DNA of 59,246 nt, taken from assembly GCF_001742425.1 (NCBI RefSeq), contig NZ_MJEH01000016.1:1-59246 (forward strand), given 5' to 3'. The first letter of the stretch is position 1. Every line of letters starts with the position of its first letter. This DNA comes from Bacillus solimangrovi (GTDB lineage: Bacteria; Bacillota; Bacilli; Bacillales; Bacillaceae_N). A model generated the notes under the pieces. It ran no database searches. It was not told where the DNA came from and saw only the letters and a list, made by a program, of their open reading frames with translations. Made by a program: the position numbers and the translations under genes. Shown here piece by piece: positions 6,944 to 15,397 of the stretch.

Positions 6944-9211
6944 ATGTCTAAAATTATTAATGAACGAAATGTATCGTTACCCTCTTCAGTTAGTGCAGAG
7001 CAAGTGAATGCATTTATTGAAGCGTTATCCGATAGATTTCCAAATTTGAATTTCAATGAATTTCAAGAAAAGATAATGCAATCCATTCAATTGAAGGATT
7101 CTCTCTCTCAAGAGCAGTTTGCGAAGTTATGTATTTTATCGGCAGAAGAAAGAATTTGTAGTGAAGAGCCCGAATGGAGTTTCGTTGCAGGCCAAATATT
7201 TGTTGAAAGATTATATGAACGTGCGGCTCAATCAAGAGGATATGAAAAGAAAGAAAAGTATGGATCATTTGAACAGCTTATACAATTATTAATTGAGATG
7301 AAGATTTATAACCCAGAATTGCTAGAGAAATATTCAAGTGATGAGCTAATCTACTTAGAAAGTCTCATCGTTCCTAAACGAGATCAATTATTTACATATA
7401 TAGGTATTGTTACGTTGGCTGAGCGTTATCTTGCTAAATCACATACTGGAAATGTATATGAATTACCTCAAGAGAGATTCATGATTATTGCGATGACATT
7501 AATGATGAATGAGCCTAAAAGTAAAAGAATGCAATTGGTGGAAGAGGCATATTGGGCTTTATCAAATCTCTATATGACAGTTGCTACTCCTACGCTTGCG
7601 AATGCAGGAAAGAGTTATGGACAATTATCAAGTTGTTTCATTGACACGGTCGAAGATAGTTTGCGAAGCATTTATGACTCTAATACAGATATCGCAACTT
7701 TAAGTAAAAATGGTGGAGGTCTTGGCGTTTACTTAGGGAAAATCCGTAGTCGTGGGAGTGATATTAAAGGATTCAAAGGAATAAGCGGAGGCGTCATCCC
7801 ATGGATGAAACAGTTAAATAATACAGCAGTTTCTGTCGATCAACTGGGACAAAGACAAGGAGCAATTGCAGTTTACTTGGACGTGTGGCATAAAGATATT
7901 TTTTCTTTCCTTGATACACGTTTGAATAATGGGGATGAGCGTCAACGAACACACGATTTATTTACAGGTGTATCCATTCCTGATCTATTCATGGAGCAAG
8001 TAGAAACTAGAGGAGATTGGTATTTGTTTGACCCTCATGAAGTTCAAAATGTAATGGGCTTTTCATTAGAAGATTTTTATGATGAGCAGCAAGGAGACGG
8101 TACATTTCGAAAGCATTACTGGCAATGTGTTGATCATCCACTATTATCAAAAGAGAAAATACCAGCAATTGAGATTTTGAAATCGATTATGATTTCCCAA
8201 CTTGAGACAGGTACGCCTTTTATGTTTTATCGTGATGTAGTGAATCGTTTAAATCCAAATAAGCATAAAGGCATGATATATTGCAGTAACCTTTGTACAG
8301 AAATCACTCAGAATATGAGCCCGACGGTAATTGAAGAGGAGAAGACTGTTGATGGAAAGATAATTACAGTTAAGTCACCTGGAGACTTCGTTGTATGTAA
8401 CTTATCTTCAATCTCGTTAGCACGTACAATTATGGACGGTGTATTAGATCGTTTAATTTCTATCCAAGTCAGAATGCTTGATAATGTCATTGACCTGAAC
8501 CAAGTTCCTGTTCCACAAGCTCAATTAACGAATCAAGCCTATCGAGGAATTGGTCTAGGTACGTTTGGATGGCAACATTTATTGGCGCTTAAAGGGATAA
8601 CGTGGGAGAGTGAAGAGGCAGTTCAGTATTGTGATGATTTATATGAAGAAATTGCCTATTTAACGATTAAGGCGAGTAACAAGCTTGCTGAGGAAAAAAG
8701 ACCATATCCTCATTTTGAAGGATCTGAGTGGGCAAGTGGGGTTTATTTTGAACGTAAACAGTACAATTCATTGCAATGGCAGCAATTAAGAAAAGAAGTA
8801 CAAGAAAATGGTATTCGCAACGGATATTTAATGGCTGTTGCTCCAAATTCTTCGACTTCACTTATTGCCGGTTCAACAGCAAGTATTGATCCGATTTTTA
8901 GAAAAGAATATTCAGAGGAAAAGAAAGATTATAAAATTCCAGTGACAGCGCCTGATCTCTCGCCGAAAACGACATGGTATTACAAGACGGCATATCTTAT
9001 TGACCAACATTGGAGCATTAGGCAGAATGCAAAGCGTCAACATCATATTGATCAATCAATTTCTTTTAACTTTTATGTGCGAAATGACATCAAGGCAAAG
9101 GAATTATTAGATTTGCACTTAGATGCATGGAAATCAGGTCTTAAGACGACTTATTATGTTCGCTCAACATCAAGTGCTGAATTAATTGATTGTGATAGTT
9201 GTCATAGTTAA
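6944..9211 (+). CDS. nrdA: Ribonucleoside-diphosphate reductase, class I alpha subunit
   Basis: This 755-residue catalytic subunit reduces ribonucleoside diphosphates with the NrdB radical partner. The radical-site triad is N449-x-C451-x-E453 (SNLCTE). The redox pair is Cys231 and Cys485. The substrate loop is APNSSTS, and the C-terminal tail carries C750-x2-C753 for thioredoxin reduction. Two Tyr for radical transfer are in TYYVRS near the end. The N-terminus shows no ATP-cone, so the usual dATP off-switch seems absent. An AGGAGG site precedes the ATG. The gene is cotranscribed with nrdB behind a B12 riboswitch, which implies the cell has another, B12-dependent RNR. Confidence 0.92.
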   Translation: MSKIINERNVSLPSSVSAEQVNAFIEALSDRFPNLNFNEFQEKIMQSIQLKDSLSQEQFAKLCILSAEERICSEEPEWSFVAGQIFVERLYERAAQSRGYEKKEKYGSFEQLIQLLIEMKIYNPELLEKYSSDELIYLESLIVPKRDQLFTYIGIVTLAERYLAKSHTGNVYELPQERFMIIAMTLMMNEPKSKRMQLVEEAYWALSNLYMTVATPTLANAGKSYGQLSSCFIDTVEDSLRSIYDSNTDIATLSKNGGGLGVYLGKIRSRGSDIKGFKGISGGVIPWMKQLNNTAVSVDQLGQRQGAIAVYLDVWHKDIFSFLDTRLNNGDERQRTHDLFTGVSIPDLFMEQVETRGDWYLFDPHEVQNVMGFSLEDFYDEQQGDGTFRKHYWQCVDHPLLSKEKIPAIEILKSIMISQLETGTPFMFYRDVVNRLNPNKHKGMIYCSNLCTEITQNMSPTVIEEEKTVDGKIITVKSPGDFVVCNLSSISLARTIMDGVLDRLISIQVRMLDNVIDLNQVPVPQAQLTNQAYRGIGLGTFGWQHLLALKGITWESEEAVQYCDDLYEEIAYLTIKASNKLAEEKRPYPHFEGSEWASGVYFERKQYNSLQWQQLRKEVQENGIRNGYLMAVAPNSSTSLIAGSTASIDPIFRKEYSEEKKDYKIPVTAPDLSPKTTWYYKTAYLIDQHWSIRQNAKRQHHIDQSISFNFYVRNDIKAKELLDLHLDAWKSGLKTTYYVRSTSSAELIDCDSCHS

Positions 9212-9380
9212 TCCACTCAGCAAAAAAGTTGTTTATTGATGTCTAGCAAAAGGAAGTTTAAGAGGAGGTTCATCTGTTTCTTATTTAATATACCGACTCA
9301 AGAACAATTTCCAATAATGCTAGAAGTTAAATGGTTTTGGATATTATATTCTCTTATCTTTTTATGAAAGGATTCAATTT

Positions 9381-10421
9381 GTGATGACTACTATTCAAAA
9401 AAGAATGTTAATTGATACAGAAGCACCTAATCGTTCAACAGGAATTATAAATGGACAAAGTTCAAATATATTAAATTGGGATGATGTGCGTTTTTCATGG
9501 GCATACCCAAAGTATAAAACGATGCTAGCTAATTTTTGGACACCTTTTGAAATTAATATGTCTAAAGATATTAAGCAATTTGCAAACTTATCAGAAGAAG
9601 AAAAAGAGGCATTTCTAAAAATTATAGGTTTGCTCGCACTGCTGGACAGTATACAAACAGATTATGCAGGTAAAGTGGCAGATTATTTAACGGATTCGAG
9701 CTTAAATGCATTAATGATAATTCTTGCTCAACAAGAAGTGATTCATAATCATTCATATAGTTATGTACTTTCGAGTATTGTAAATAAGAAGCAACAGGAT
9801 GAAGTATTTGAGTATTGGCGAAGTGAGCCAATATTAAGGAAGCGAAACGACTTTATCACAAATGGTTATAAAGGCTTTACTGAGAACCCGACTGTCGAGA
9901 ACCTATTAAAATCGATTATATTCGATGTTGTACTAGAAGGATTATTCTTCTATTCTGGTTTTGCATTCTTCTACCATTTAGCACGTAATCAGAAGATGGT
10001 CGCTACGAGTACAATGATTAATTATATTAATCGTGATGAACAGATCCACGTCGGTTTATTTGAGAAGGTGTTTAAAGAAATTTTACTAGAATATCCTGAA
10101 TACGATACTGAAGAACTGGGGAAATTTGCAACAGAAACATTTGAACAAGCTGCATATCTAGAAATTGAATGGGGAAATGAGATTCTAGGAAATAAAATAG
10201 ATGGGTTATTTATGTCAGAAGTAGATTCATATATTAAATTTATGGCAAATAAACGTGCTGAGCAGTTAGGCTTCAAAGCACCGTTTGAGGGTTATCGAAC
10301 AAATCCTCTACGATGGATTGTTGCCTATCAAGAAGTTGATTTAGGGAAGACAGATTTCTTCGAGCAAAAATCACGTCAATATACAAAAACAACAGACACG
10401 AATGGTTTTGATGAGTTGTAA
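9381..10421 (+). CDS. nrdB: Ribonucleoside-diphosphate reductase, class I beta subunit
   Basis: This 346-residue ferritin-like subunit houses the dimetal-tyrosyl cofactor. The metal ligands are Asp89, Glu119, His122 (EVIHNHSY), Glu186 (VVLEGLF), Glu220 and His223 (RDEQIH). The radical Tyr is Y126, eight residues from the first Glu as in Escherichia coli NrdB, so it is not one of the Tyr-less types. Two adjacent starts are possible: GTG 9381, at ideal spacing from AAAGGA, and ATG 9384. It lies 169 bases after nrdA with no terminator between. No nrdI is present, so class Ia-like use of iron is more likely than class Ib manganese assembly, but this is inferred. Confidence 0.92.
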   Translation: MMTTIQKRMLIDTEAPNRSTGIINGQSSNILNWDDVRFSWAYPKYKTMLANFWTPFEINMSKDIKQFANLSEEEKEAFLKIIGLLALLDSIQTDYAGKVADYLTDSSLNALMIILAQQEVIHNHSYSYVLSSIVNKKQQDEVFEYWRSEPILRKRNDFITNGYKGFTENPTVENLLKSIIFDVVLEGLFFYSGFAFFYHLARNQKMVATSTMINYINRDEQIHVGLFEKVFKEILLEYPEYDTEELGKFATETFEQAAYLEIEWGNEILGNKIDGLFMSEVDSYIKFMANKRAEQLGFKAPFEGYRTNPLRWIVAYQEVDLGKTDFFEQKSRQYTKTTDTNGFDEL

Positions 10422-10566
10422 AAAATGCTTGTAAGCTGTATTTTTATTGTTTTTTTACATAGTTGAGGAAGCAATCGAATAATATTGAATGTTTAGAAAA
10501 AAACTTGTCAAAGATACTCCTTTATTGGTAAAGTTAACTCAAGCTAATATGAGAAATGGTCGTATA

Positions 10567-10715
10567 AGAGCGTGTTTAAAAAAGAGGACAGAAAAGAACA
10601 AGGCGGCGATGGTTTGAGCACCGGAATGTACGTTTGTAGGGTACATGAGCACCGGAAAAGCAAGCCAACTCAGTTATTCGACAAACACTTTTCTCGGTTT
10701 TTTTGAACACCCTCT
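10567..10715. repeat. MITE-like element with terminal inverted repeats
   Basis: This segment of about 149 bases has near-matching ends. The left end reads AGAGCGTGTTTAAAAAAG and the right end, read in reverse complement, AGAGGGTGTTCAAAAAAA. The pattern AGAGNGTGTTYAAAAAA is shared by both. Inside, GAGCACCGGAA occurs twice around a hairpin (ATGTAC...GTACAT). The interior is richer in GC than its surroundings. ATA flanks both ends, a possible 3-bp target duplication that could be chance in such AT-rich DNA. There is no ORF. It lies between nrdB and the cob riboswitch. I judge it a non-autonomous mobile or structured repeat; no second copy is seen in the window. Confidence 0.6.
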
Positions 10716-10744
10716 ATAAACAACTTAATAGATGTTAGAAGTTC

Positions 10745-10935
10745 TCAAGTATGTTAAAAAACTTGAATTAATAGGGAAATCGGTGTGAACCCGATGCAGC
10801 CCCCGCTACTGTAAGTGCAGATGAAATTGTAATGTCCACTGATACATTTCGTATTGGGAAGGAGCAAGAGTAAAGTGAAGCACAAGCCAGGAGACCTGCT
10901 TTTAACTGATGTAACTCATTCTTCGGTGGGAAGAC
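10745..10935 (+). promoter_or_regulatory. Cobalamin riboswitch upstream of the cbi operon
   Basis: The same aptamer parts as in the nrd leader appear here: AATAGGGAAATCGGTGTGAA, CCCGATGCAGCCCCCGCTAC, TGTAAGTGC, AGTGAAGCACAAGCCAGGAG and GACCTGC, then a kissing-loop arm with CATTCTTCGGTGGGAAG. A strong terminator follows at 11003. It should shut off cobalamin synthesis and cobalt uptake when coenzyme B12 is plentiful. Confidence 0.93.
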
Positions 10936-11002
10936 ATGTGTATGATAATAAGGAATTATAACCAGTTTTTTGCTGGGCAAATTCATTACTAGTCAAACAC
11001 TT

Positions 11003-11036
11003 AAACCCTTAACTTCCACGGAAGTTAAGGGTTTTT
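11003..11036 (+). terminator. Terminator of the cbi-operon riboswitch
   Basis: A perfect 14-bp stem (AAACCCTTAACTTC and its complement) has a four-base loop and is followed by a T tract, 47 bases before cbiW. Confidence 0.88.
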
Positions 11037-11082
11037 CATTTCCTGAATAAGAATACTATTTTAATAAGATAGGAGAAAACAT

Positions 11083-11457
11083 ATGACAACTTGGAATTTG
11101 GAAGAAATGAAGCACCATGTTCTCATTTGTAACGGTTCTAGCTGTATGAGAAAAGGTGGAGAAGAAGTGACTCAATCCATTCGCGAAGAAATTACAGCTA
11201 ATCAATTAGATGTACAAGTTCATACGACACGAACAAGGTGTAATGGCAGGTGTAAAGATGCTTGTGTCGTCATTGTTTATCCTGAAGGAACGTGGTATGA
11301 GGGAGTAACACCTGAATTAGGTAAGCAAATTGTACAAGAACATCTAATTGCAAAACAACCGATTGAGCGTTCTATCAGTTATGTGACTACAACTGAAGGG
11401 ATGCAATTGAAAAATAATCGTCCGATAGGAATTAACAAAGATTCGTCGTCTAAATAA
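11083..11457 (+). CDS. cbiW: CbiW, thioredoxin-fold [2Fe-2S] ferredoxin-like protein
   Basis: This 124-residue protein has cysteines at 16, 21, 53, 57 and 61 (ICNGSSC and TRCNGRCKDAC), the pattern of thioredoxin-like [2Fe-2S] ferredoxins. It is the first gene of the operon, as CbiW is in Bacillus megaterium, where it is thought to supply electrons or Fe-S function to the pathway. The exact step is not established. An AGGAGA site precedes the ATG, and cbiH60 starts 13 bases after the stop. There is no signal peptide or membrane segment, so it is cytoplasmic. Confidence 0.75.
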   Translation: MTTWNLEEMKHHVLICNGSSCMRKGGEEVTQSIREEITANQLDVQVHTTRTRCNGRCKDACVVIVYPEGTWYEGVTPELGKQIVQEHLIAKQPIERSISYVTTTEGMQLKNNRPIGINKDSSSK

Positions 11458-11470
11458 AGGAGGGGTTGGA

Positions 11471-13051
11471 ATGAAAGGAAAACTTCTAATCATTGGTTTT
11501 GGTCCAGGTAGTGCTAAGCATTTTACAGAAAGAGCGAGAGAAGCAATAGCAGAGAGCGATTCAATTATTGGTTACAGCACTTATGTTGATTTAATTAAGG
11601 AACTATTAACAGATCAAGAGATTATTAGTACAGGTATGTCGGAGGAAGTAAGCCGAGCTCATGCTGCTGTTGAGTTGGCTGAACAGGGAAAAAAGGTCGC
11701 TGTAATTTCGAGTGGTGACGCAGGTGTATATGGAATGGCAGGTCTAATCTATGAAGTGTTAGTTGAAAAAGGTTGGACAGAAGAAGCTGGTGTTGAAGTT
11801 GAAGTAATTCCTGGAATTTCAGCTATTAACTCGTGTGCATCATTACTAGGTGCTCCTGTTATGCATGATGCTTGTACGATAAGTTTGAGTGACCATCTTA
11901 CGCCTTGGGAATTGATTACAAAACGATTAGAGGCTGCTGGATCTGCAGATTTTGTCATTGCATTATACAACCCGAAGAGTGGACGAAGAACGAAGCAGAT
12001 TGTAGAAGCGCAAAGAATTTTATTGAAATATCGTTCACCCGATACACCAGTTGGTTTAGTGAAGAGTGCTTATCGAGAGCGGGAACAAGTTGTCGTTACA
12101 AACCTAGCAGAGATGTTAAACCATGATATTGGTATGCTTACAACGGTTATCATCGGTAATTCAACGACGTATGTGTATGATAATAAACTAATTACACCGA
12201 GGGGATACCAGCGGAAATATACGTTAGATTCAGCTGAACAACCTCTTCGTCCGCACGAACGTTTAAGACATGAGAACGAACCATGGGCAATGCATAAAGG
12301 AAAAGTTGAGCAAGATGATTCACTGACAGTAGCACAACAAGCAGTTGAAAAACTTAACATACCGAATGCTAATCAAGAGCCTATGATATCAAATAAGATT
12401 GAATCAATCTTTGAATTAGCTGTTAGTCCAGGTGTGGCAAATAAACAATTTTCGCCTGCACAACTTGTAACACTAGCGGAAGTAGCAGGTGAAAAAGGTA
12501 CAATCGAATATACTCCACATCATCAGATAATTCTAACTGTTCCTACTAGTAACCCGAAAGAAATTACAACTCAATTAAGTGAATCAGGCTTTCTATTATC
12601 ACCAATTGGAGATGTCTTAACAGTGAAAGCATGTGATTTCTGTGATGGTGAGAAGAAAGATTCGATTCCTTATGCAGAGGAAATTCAGAAGCAATTTGGT
12701 GGGATGTCAATGCCCAAAGAATTAAGAGTCGGTTTTAACGGTTGTGGAATGGCGTGTTACGGTGCGGTAACTGATGATATTGGAATTGTCTATCGAAAAG
12801 GGAAGTTTGACCTTTTCTTAGGTGCAAAAACAGTCGGAAGAACAGCGCATTCAGGTCAACCGGTTGCAGAGGGAATAGAGCCAGAATTACTTGTTCCTAC
12901 AGTGGCGAAAATTATTGAAGAATATAAGGAAAAAGGTCATCCAAACGAACGATTCAACAAATATTTTAAACGAATTAAAAATATTCAAGGTTATCAATAT
13001 GTTGATATGACACCAAAGATTGAGGTTGAACCAGCACCTTGTGGAGATTAA
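11471..13051 (+). CDS. cbiH60: CbiH60, cobalt-factor III C17-methyltransferase with Fe-S domain
   Basis: This is a two-part protein of 526 residues. Residues 1-240 are a CbiH/CobJ SAM-dependent methyltransferase (IGFGPG near the start, SSGDAGVYGMAG, IPGISAIN) that methylates C17 and drives ring contraction. After a linker, residues 315-526 resemble the sulfite/nitrite reductase ferredoxin-like half, with four cysteines C388-x2-C391 and C425-x3-C429 that should bind a [4Fe-4S] cluster. This fusion is the hallmark of the Bacillus megaterium type of pathway. Plain CbiH proteins are about 240 residues. An AAGGAGGGG site precedes the ATG. Confidence 0.9.
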   Translation: MKGKLLIIGFGPGSAKHFTERAREAIAESDSIIGYSTYVDLIKELLTDQEIISTGMSEEVSRAHAAVELAEQGKKVAVISSGDAGVYGMAGLIYEVLVEKGWTEEAGVEVEVIPGISAINSCASLLGAPVMHDACTISLSDHLTPWELITKRLEAAGSADFVIALYNPKSGRRTKQIVEAQRILLKYRSPDTPVGLVKSAYREREQVVVTNLAEMLNHDIGMLTTVIIGNSTTYVYDNKLITPRGYQRKYTLDSAEQPLRPHERLRHENEPWAMHKGKVEQDDSLTVAQQAVEKLNIPNANQEPMISNKIESIFELAVSPGVANKQFSPAQLVTLAEVAGEKGTIEYTPHHQIILTVPTSNPKEITTQLSESGFLLSPIGDVLTVKACDFCDGEKKDSIPYAEEIQKQFGGMSMPKELRVGFNGCGMACYGAVTDDIGIVYRKGKFDLFLGAKTVGRTAHSGQPVAEGIEPELLVPTVAKIIEEYKEKGHPNERFNKYFKRIKNIQGYQYVDMTPKIEVEPAPCGD

Positions 13052-13067
13052 GAAAGGGAGGAAGAAG

Positions 13068-13958
13068 ATGAAGGCAATATTATATGTTGGACATGGTAGT
13101 CGTGATGCAGAAGGAAATGAAGAAGTTAGAAAGTTTGTCTCAGGATTAATCCCTAAACTAGATAGTAACTTAATTGTAGAAACATGTTTTCTAGAATTTG
13201 AGAGACCTACGATTGCGAGTGGGATAGTAACTTGCATTGAAAAAGGAGCAACACATATCGTACTTATCCCAATTATGCTTCTCCAAGCAGGGCATTCGAA
13301 AATTCATATACCTGCTGCGATAGACGAGGCAAAAGAAAAGTATCCACATGTGTCATTTACGTATGGAAAACCAATTGGTGTTCATCCACAGGTTATAGAT
13401 ATATGTAAGGACAGATTAGTAGAAATCGGTGAAAACATTGAAGAAACACATGATGGAACAGCTGTAATCCTACTTGGTCGTGGTGGAAGCGATCAAGATG
13501 CGAATAGTGATTTATACAAGATTACGAGACTTCTCTGGGAGAGTATGAACTATAACATCGTAGAGACGGCGTTTATGGGAGTAACAAATCCAAGGTTAGA
13601 AGAAGCTGTAGAACGATGTATCAAACTTGGAGCGAAGAAAGTAATTATTATCCCATACTTCTTATTTACAGGGATATTAATTAAGAGATTAGAAGGTTTG
13701 GTCGATGACTTTAATAAACAATATGAAGAAATTGAATTTGCTTTAACTTCGTATTTCGGTTTCCATCCTAATCTAGCAGATGTTCTAATTGAACGTGCTG
13801 AAGAAGGGTTAGCAGGTGAGGTAAGTATGAATTGTGATACGTGTTTGTATCGATTAGGTGTTATGCCACATATTGACCATCACCATCATCACGATCATGA
13901 TCATCACCATGACCACGATCACCACCATCATCACGAAAAGGTTGAGGAACCTCGATGA
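13068..13958 (+). CDS. cbiX: Sirohydrochlorin cobaltochelatase CbiX with His-rich tail
   Basis: ATG 13068 is chosen because AAAGGGAGG lies at 13054-13062, and the longer frame from 13020 overlaps cbiH60. The product has 296 residues. Two CbiX-type chelatase halves are visible, the first starting VGHGSRD with the metal-binding His. A C-x2-C (MNCDTCLYR) follows, and a C-terminal tail holds about 16 His among Asp residues. Long CbiX of Bacillus megaterium has the same tail and an Fe-S centre. The tail probably buffers cobalt for insertion into sirohydrochlorin; that role is inferred. The stop overlaps cbiJ by four bases. Confidence 0.92.
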   Translation: MKAILYVGHGSRDAEGNEEVRKFVSGLIPKLDSNLIVETCFLEFERPTIASGIVTCIEKGATHIVLIPIMLLQAGHSKIHIPAAIDEAKEKYPHVSFTYGKPIGVHPQVIDICKDRLVEIGENIEETHDGTAVILLGRGGSDQDANSDLYKITRLLWESMNYNIVETAFMGVTNPRLEEAVERCIKLGAKKVIIIPYFLFTGILIKRLEGLVDDFNKQYEEIEFALTSYFGFHPNLADVLIERAEEGLAGEVSMNCDTCLYRLGVMPHIDHHHHHDHDHHHDHDHHHHHEKVEEPR

Positions 13959-14719
13959 TTTTATTTTTTGCAGGAACAAGTGATGCAAGAGAGCTAGCAT
14001 TCCAAGTTCGAAATGCTGGCTATGATCTGATAGTTACGGTTGTAACAGAAAGTGCAGCATTCGAATATAGAGAAGCTGGTATTGTGGTACAAGTTGGTCG
14101 AATGGATCATGATAGTATCATAAATTTCATAAAGAAAAATGGTGTGCAAACTGTAATTGATGCAAGTCATCCTTTTGCTGAAGAAGCATCAAAAAATGCG
14201 ATGGAAGCAGCAAAAACAGCAAACATTCCATACATCCGATATGAACGAAGAACACAACAATTTGAGTATGAGAAGATTCATTATGTGAACAATTACGAAG
14301 AGGCTTCGGATTTGGCTGCACAAAAACGAGGTAATATCATGCTTACAACTGGTAGTAAGACGTTACAAGTTTTCACAGACAAACTGCTCCAACTTCCTGA
14401 TACGAGGTTAATTGCTCGGATGTTACCTAGAAAAGATAATATGGAAAAATGTGAACAGCTCGGTTTACCACAAAAAAATATTATCGCAATTCAAGGGCCA
14501 TTTACGAAAATGCTTAATCAAGCACTCTATGAAAATTATGAAATAACGCTAGTTGTTACGAAAGAAAGTGGAAAAGCTGGTTCAGTGGATGAAAAGATAA
14601 CAGCTGCGATGGAACTTGGCATTGAAATCATTATGATTCTAAGACCAACACTAGATTATCAAACAGTTTTTTCAACATTTGAAGATGTGTTAGCACACTT
14701 AAATAAAAATGAGATCTAA
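13955..14719 (+). CDS. cbiJ: Cobalt-precorrin-6A reductase
   Basis: This 254-residue member of the CbiJ/CobK family uses NAD(P)H to reduce cobalt-precorrin-6A. The N-terminal FFAGTSDAREL is the family's dinucleotide-binding start, and VIDASHPFAEEASKNA is its most conserved stretch. Length fits the family at about 250 residues. It is coupled to cbiX by an ATGA overlap. The order cbiX-cbiJ-cbiC matches the Bacillus megaterium operon. Confidence 0.9.
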   Translation: MILFFAGTSDARELAFQVRNAGYDLIVTVVTESAAFEYREAGIVVQVGRMDHDSIINFIKKNGVQTVIDASHPFAEEASKNAMEAAKTANIPYIRYERRTQQFEYEKIHYVNNYEEASDLAAQKRGNIMLTTGSKTLQVFTDKLLQLPDTRLIARMLPRKDNMEKCEQLGLPQKNIIAIQGPFTKMLNQALYENYEITLVVTKESGKAGSVDEKITAAMELGIEIIMILRPTLDYQTVFSTFEDVLAHLNKNEI

Positions 14720-14743
14720 AATTTTAATTAAGGAGCGAATAAG

Positions 14744-15391
14744 ATGGATTTTAAAACTGAATTTAAACCAGAGACAATCCAACCACAACAAATTGAGGTT
14801 AGAAGCTTTGAAATGATTGACGAAGAAATTGATGAACATCAGTTCCCTGAAGAACAGTACCCTGTTGTTCGACGTGTTATTCATGCATCAGCAGATTTTG
14901 AGTTAGGAAAAAGCATGATTATCCATCCAGATGCAGTACAAGCTGGTATTAAAGCGATAAGAGATGGTCGAAAGATTGTTTGTGATGTACAGATGGTACA
15001 AGTGGGGATTAGTAAACCACGAGTTGAAAAATATGGTTGTGATGTAAATGTGTATATTTCTGATCCAGACGTTGTAGAAGAAGCGAAACGTTTAAATACT
15101 ACACGTGCAATTATTTCAATGCGTAAAGCGATTAAGGAAGCAGAAGGTGGAATTTTTGCTATCGGTAATGCGCCAACTGCGTTATTAGAGCTCATTCGTC
15201 TAGTGAAAGAAGGAGAAGCAAAGCCAGGTCTTATCATCGGAATGCCTGTCGGATTTGTATCAGCGGCCGAGTCAAAAGAAGAATTAGCGAAGTTAGATAT
15301 TCCTTTCATTACGAACCTAGGGAGAAAAGGTGGAAGTACCGTTACGGTAGCGGCACTAAACGCAATTTCAATACTTGCTGATCAGGTGTAA
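14744..15391 (+). CDS. cbiC: Cobalt-precorrin-8 methylmutase
   Basis: This 215-residue protein moves the C11 methyl group to C12 to give cobyrinate. The catalytic His is in RRVIHASADFE (His47), and the C-terminal half has the conserved GMPVGFVSAAESKE and GRKGGST stretches. An AAGGAGCGA site precedes the ATG, 24 bases after cbiJ. The N-terminus is about 10 residues longer than that of many CbiC proteins. It is cytoplasmic. Confidence 0.93.
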   Translation: MDFKTEFKPETIQPQQIEVRSFEMIDEEIDEHQFPEEQYPVVRRVIHASADFELGKSMIIHPDAVQAGIKAIRDGRKIVCDVQMVQVGISKPRVEKYGCDVNVYISDPDVVEEAKRLNTTRAIISMRKAIKEAEGGIFAIGNAPTALLELIRLVKEGEAKPGLIIGMPVGFVSAAESKEELAKLDIPFITNLGRKGGSTVTVAALNAISILADQV

Positions 15392-15397
15392 AACAAG

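Noticed and set aside
10567-10715. The repeat element as part of the cobalamin riboswitch
   Set aside because: The aptamer core is complete from about 10745. The nrd riboswitch has no such sequence in front of it.
12887-13237. 116-codon minus-strand ORF across the cbiH60/cbiX junction
   Set aside because: It overlaps two certain genes on the other strand and shows no protein-family pattern.
13868-13944. Repetitive CAC/CAT/GAC stretch as a DNA repeat or CRISPR-like array
   Set aside because: It encodes the His/Asp tail of CbiX and stays in frame. No spacers or regular repeat units are present.
14881-15309. 142-codon minus-strand ORF inside cbiC
   Set aside because: It lies fully within cbiC on the opposite strand, has Ser/Ala/Ile-rich antisense composition and no family features.
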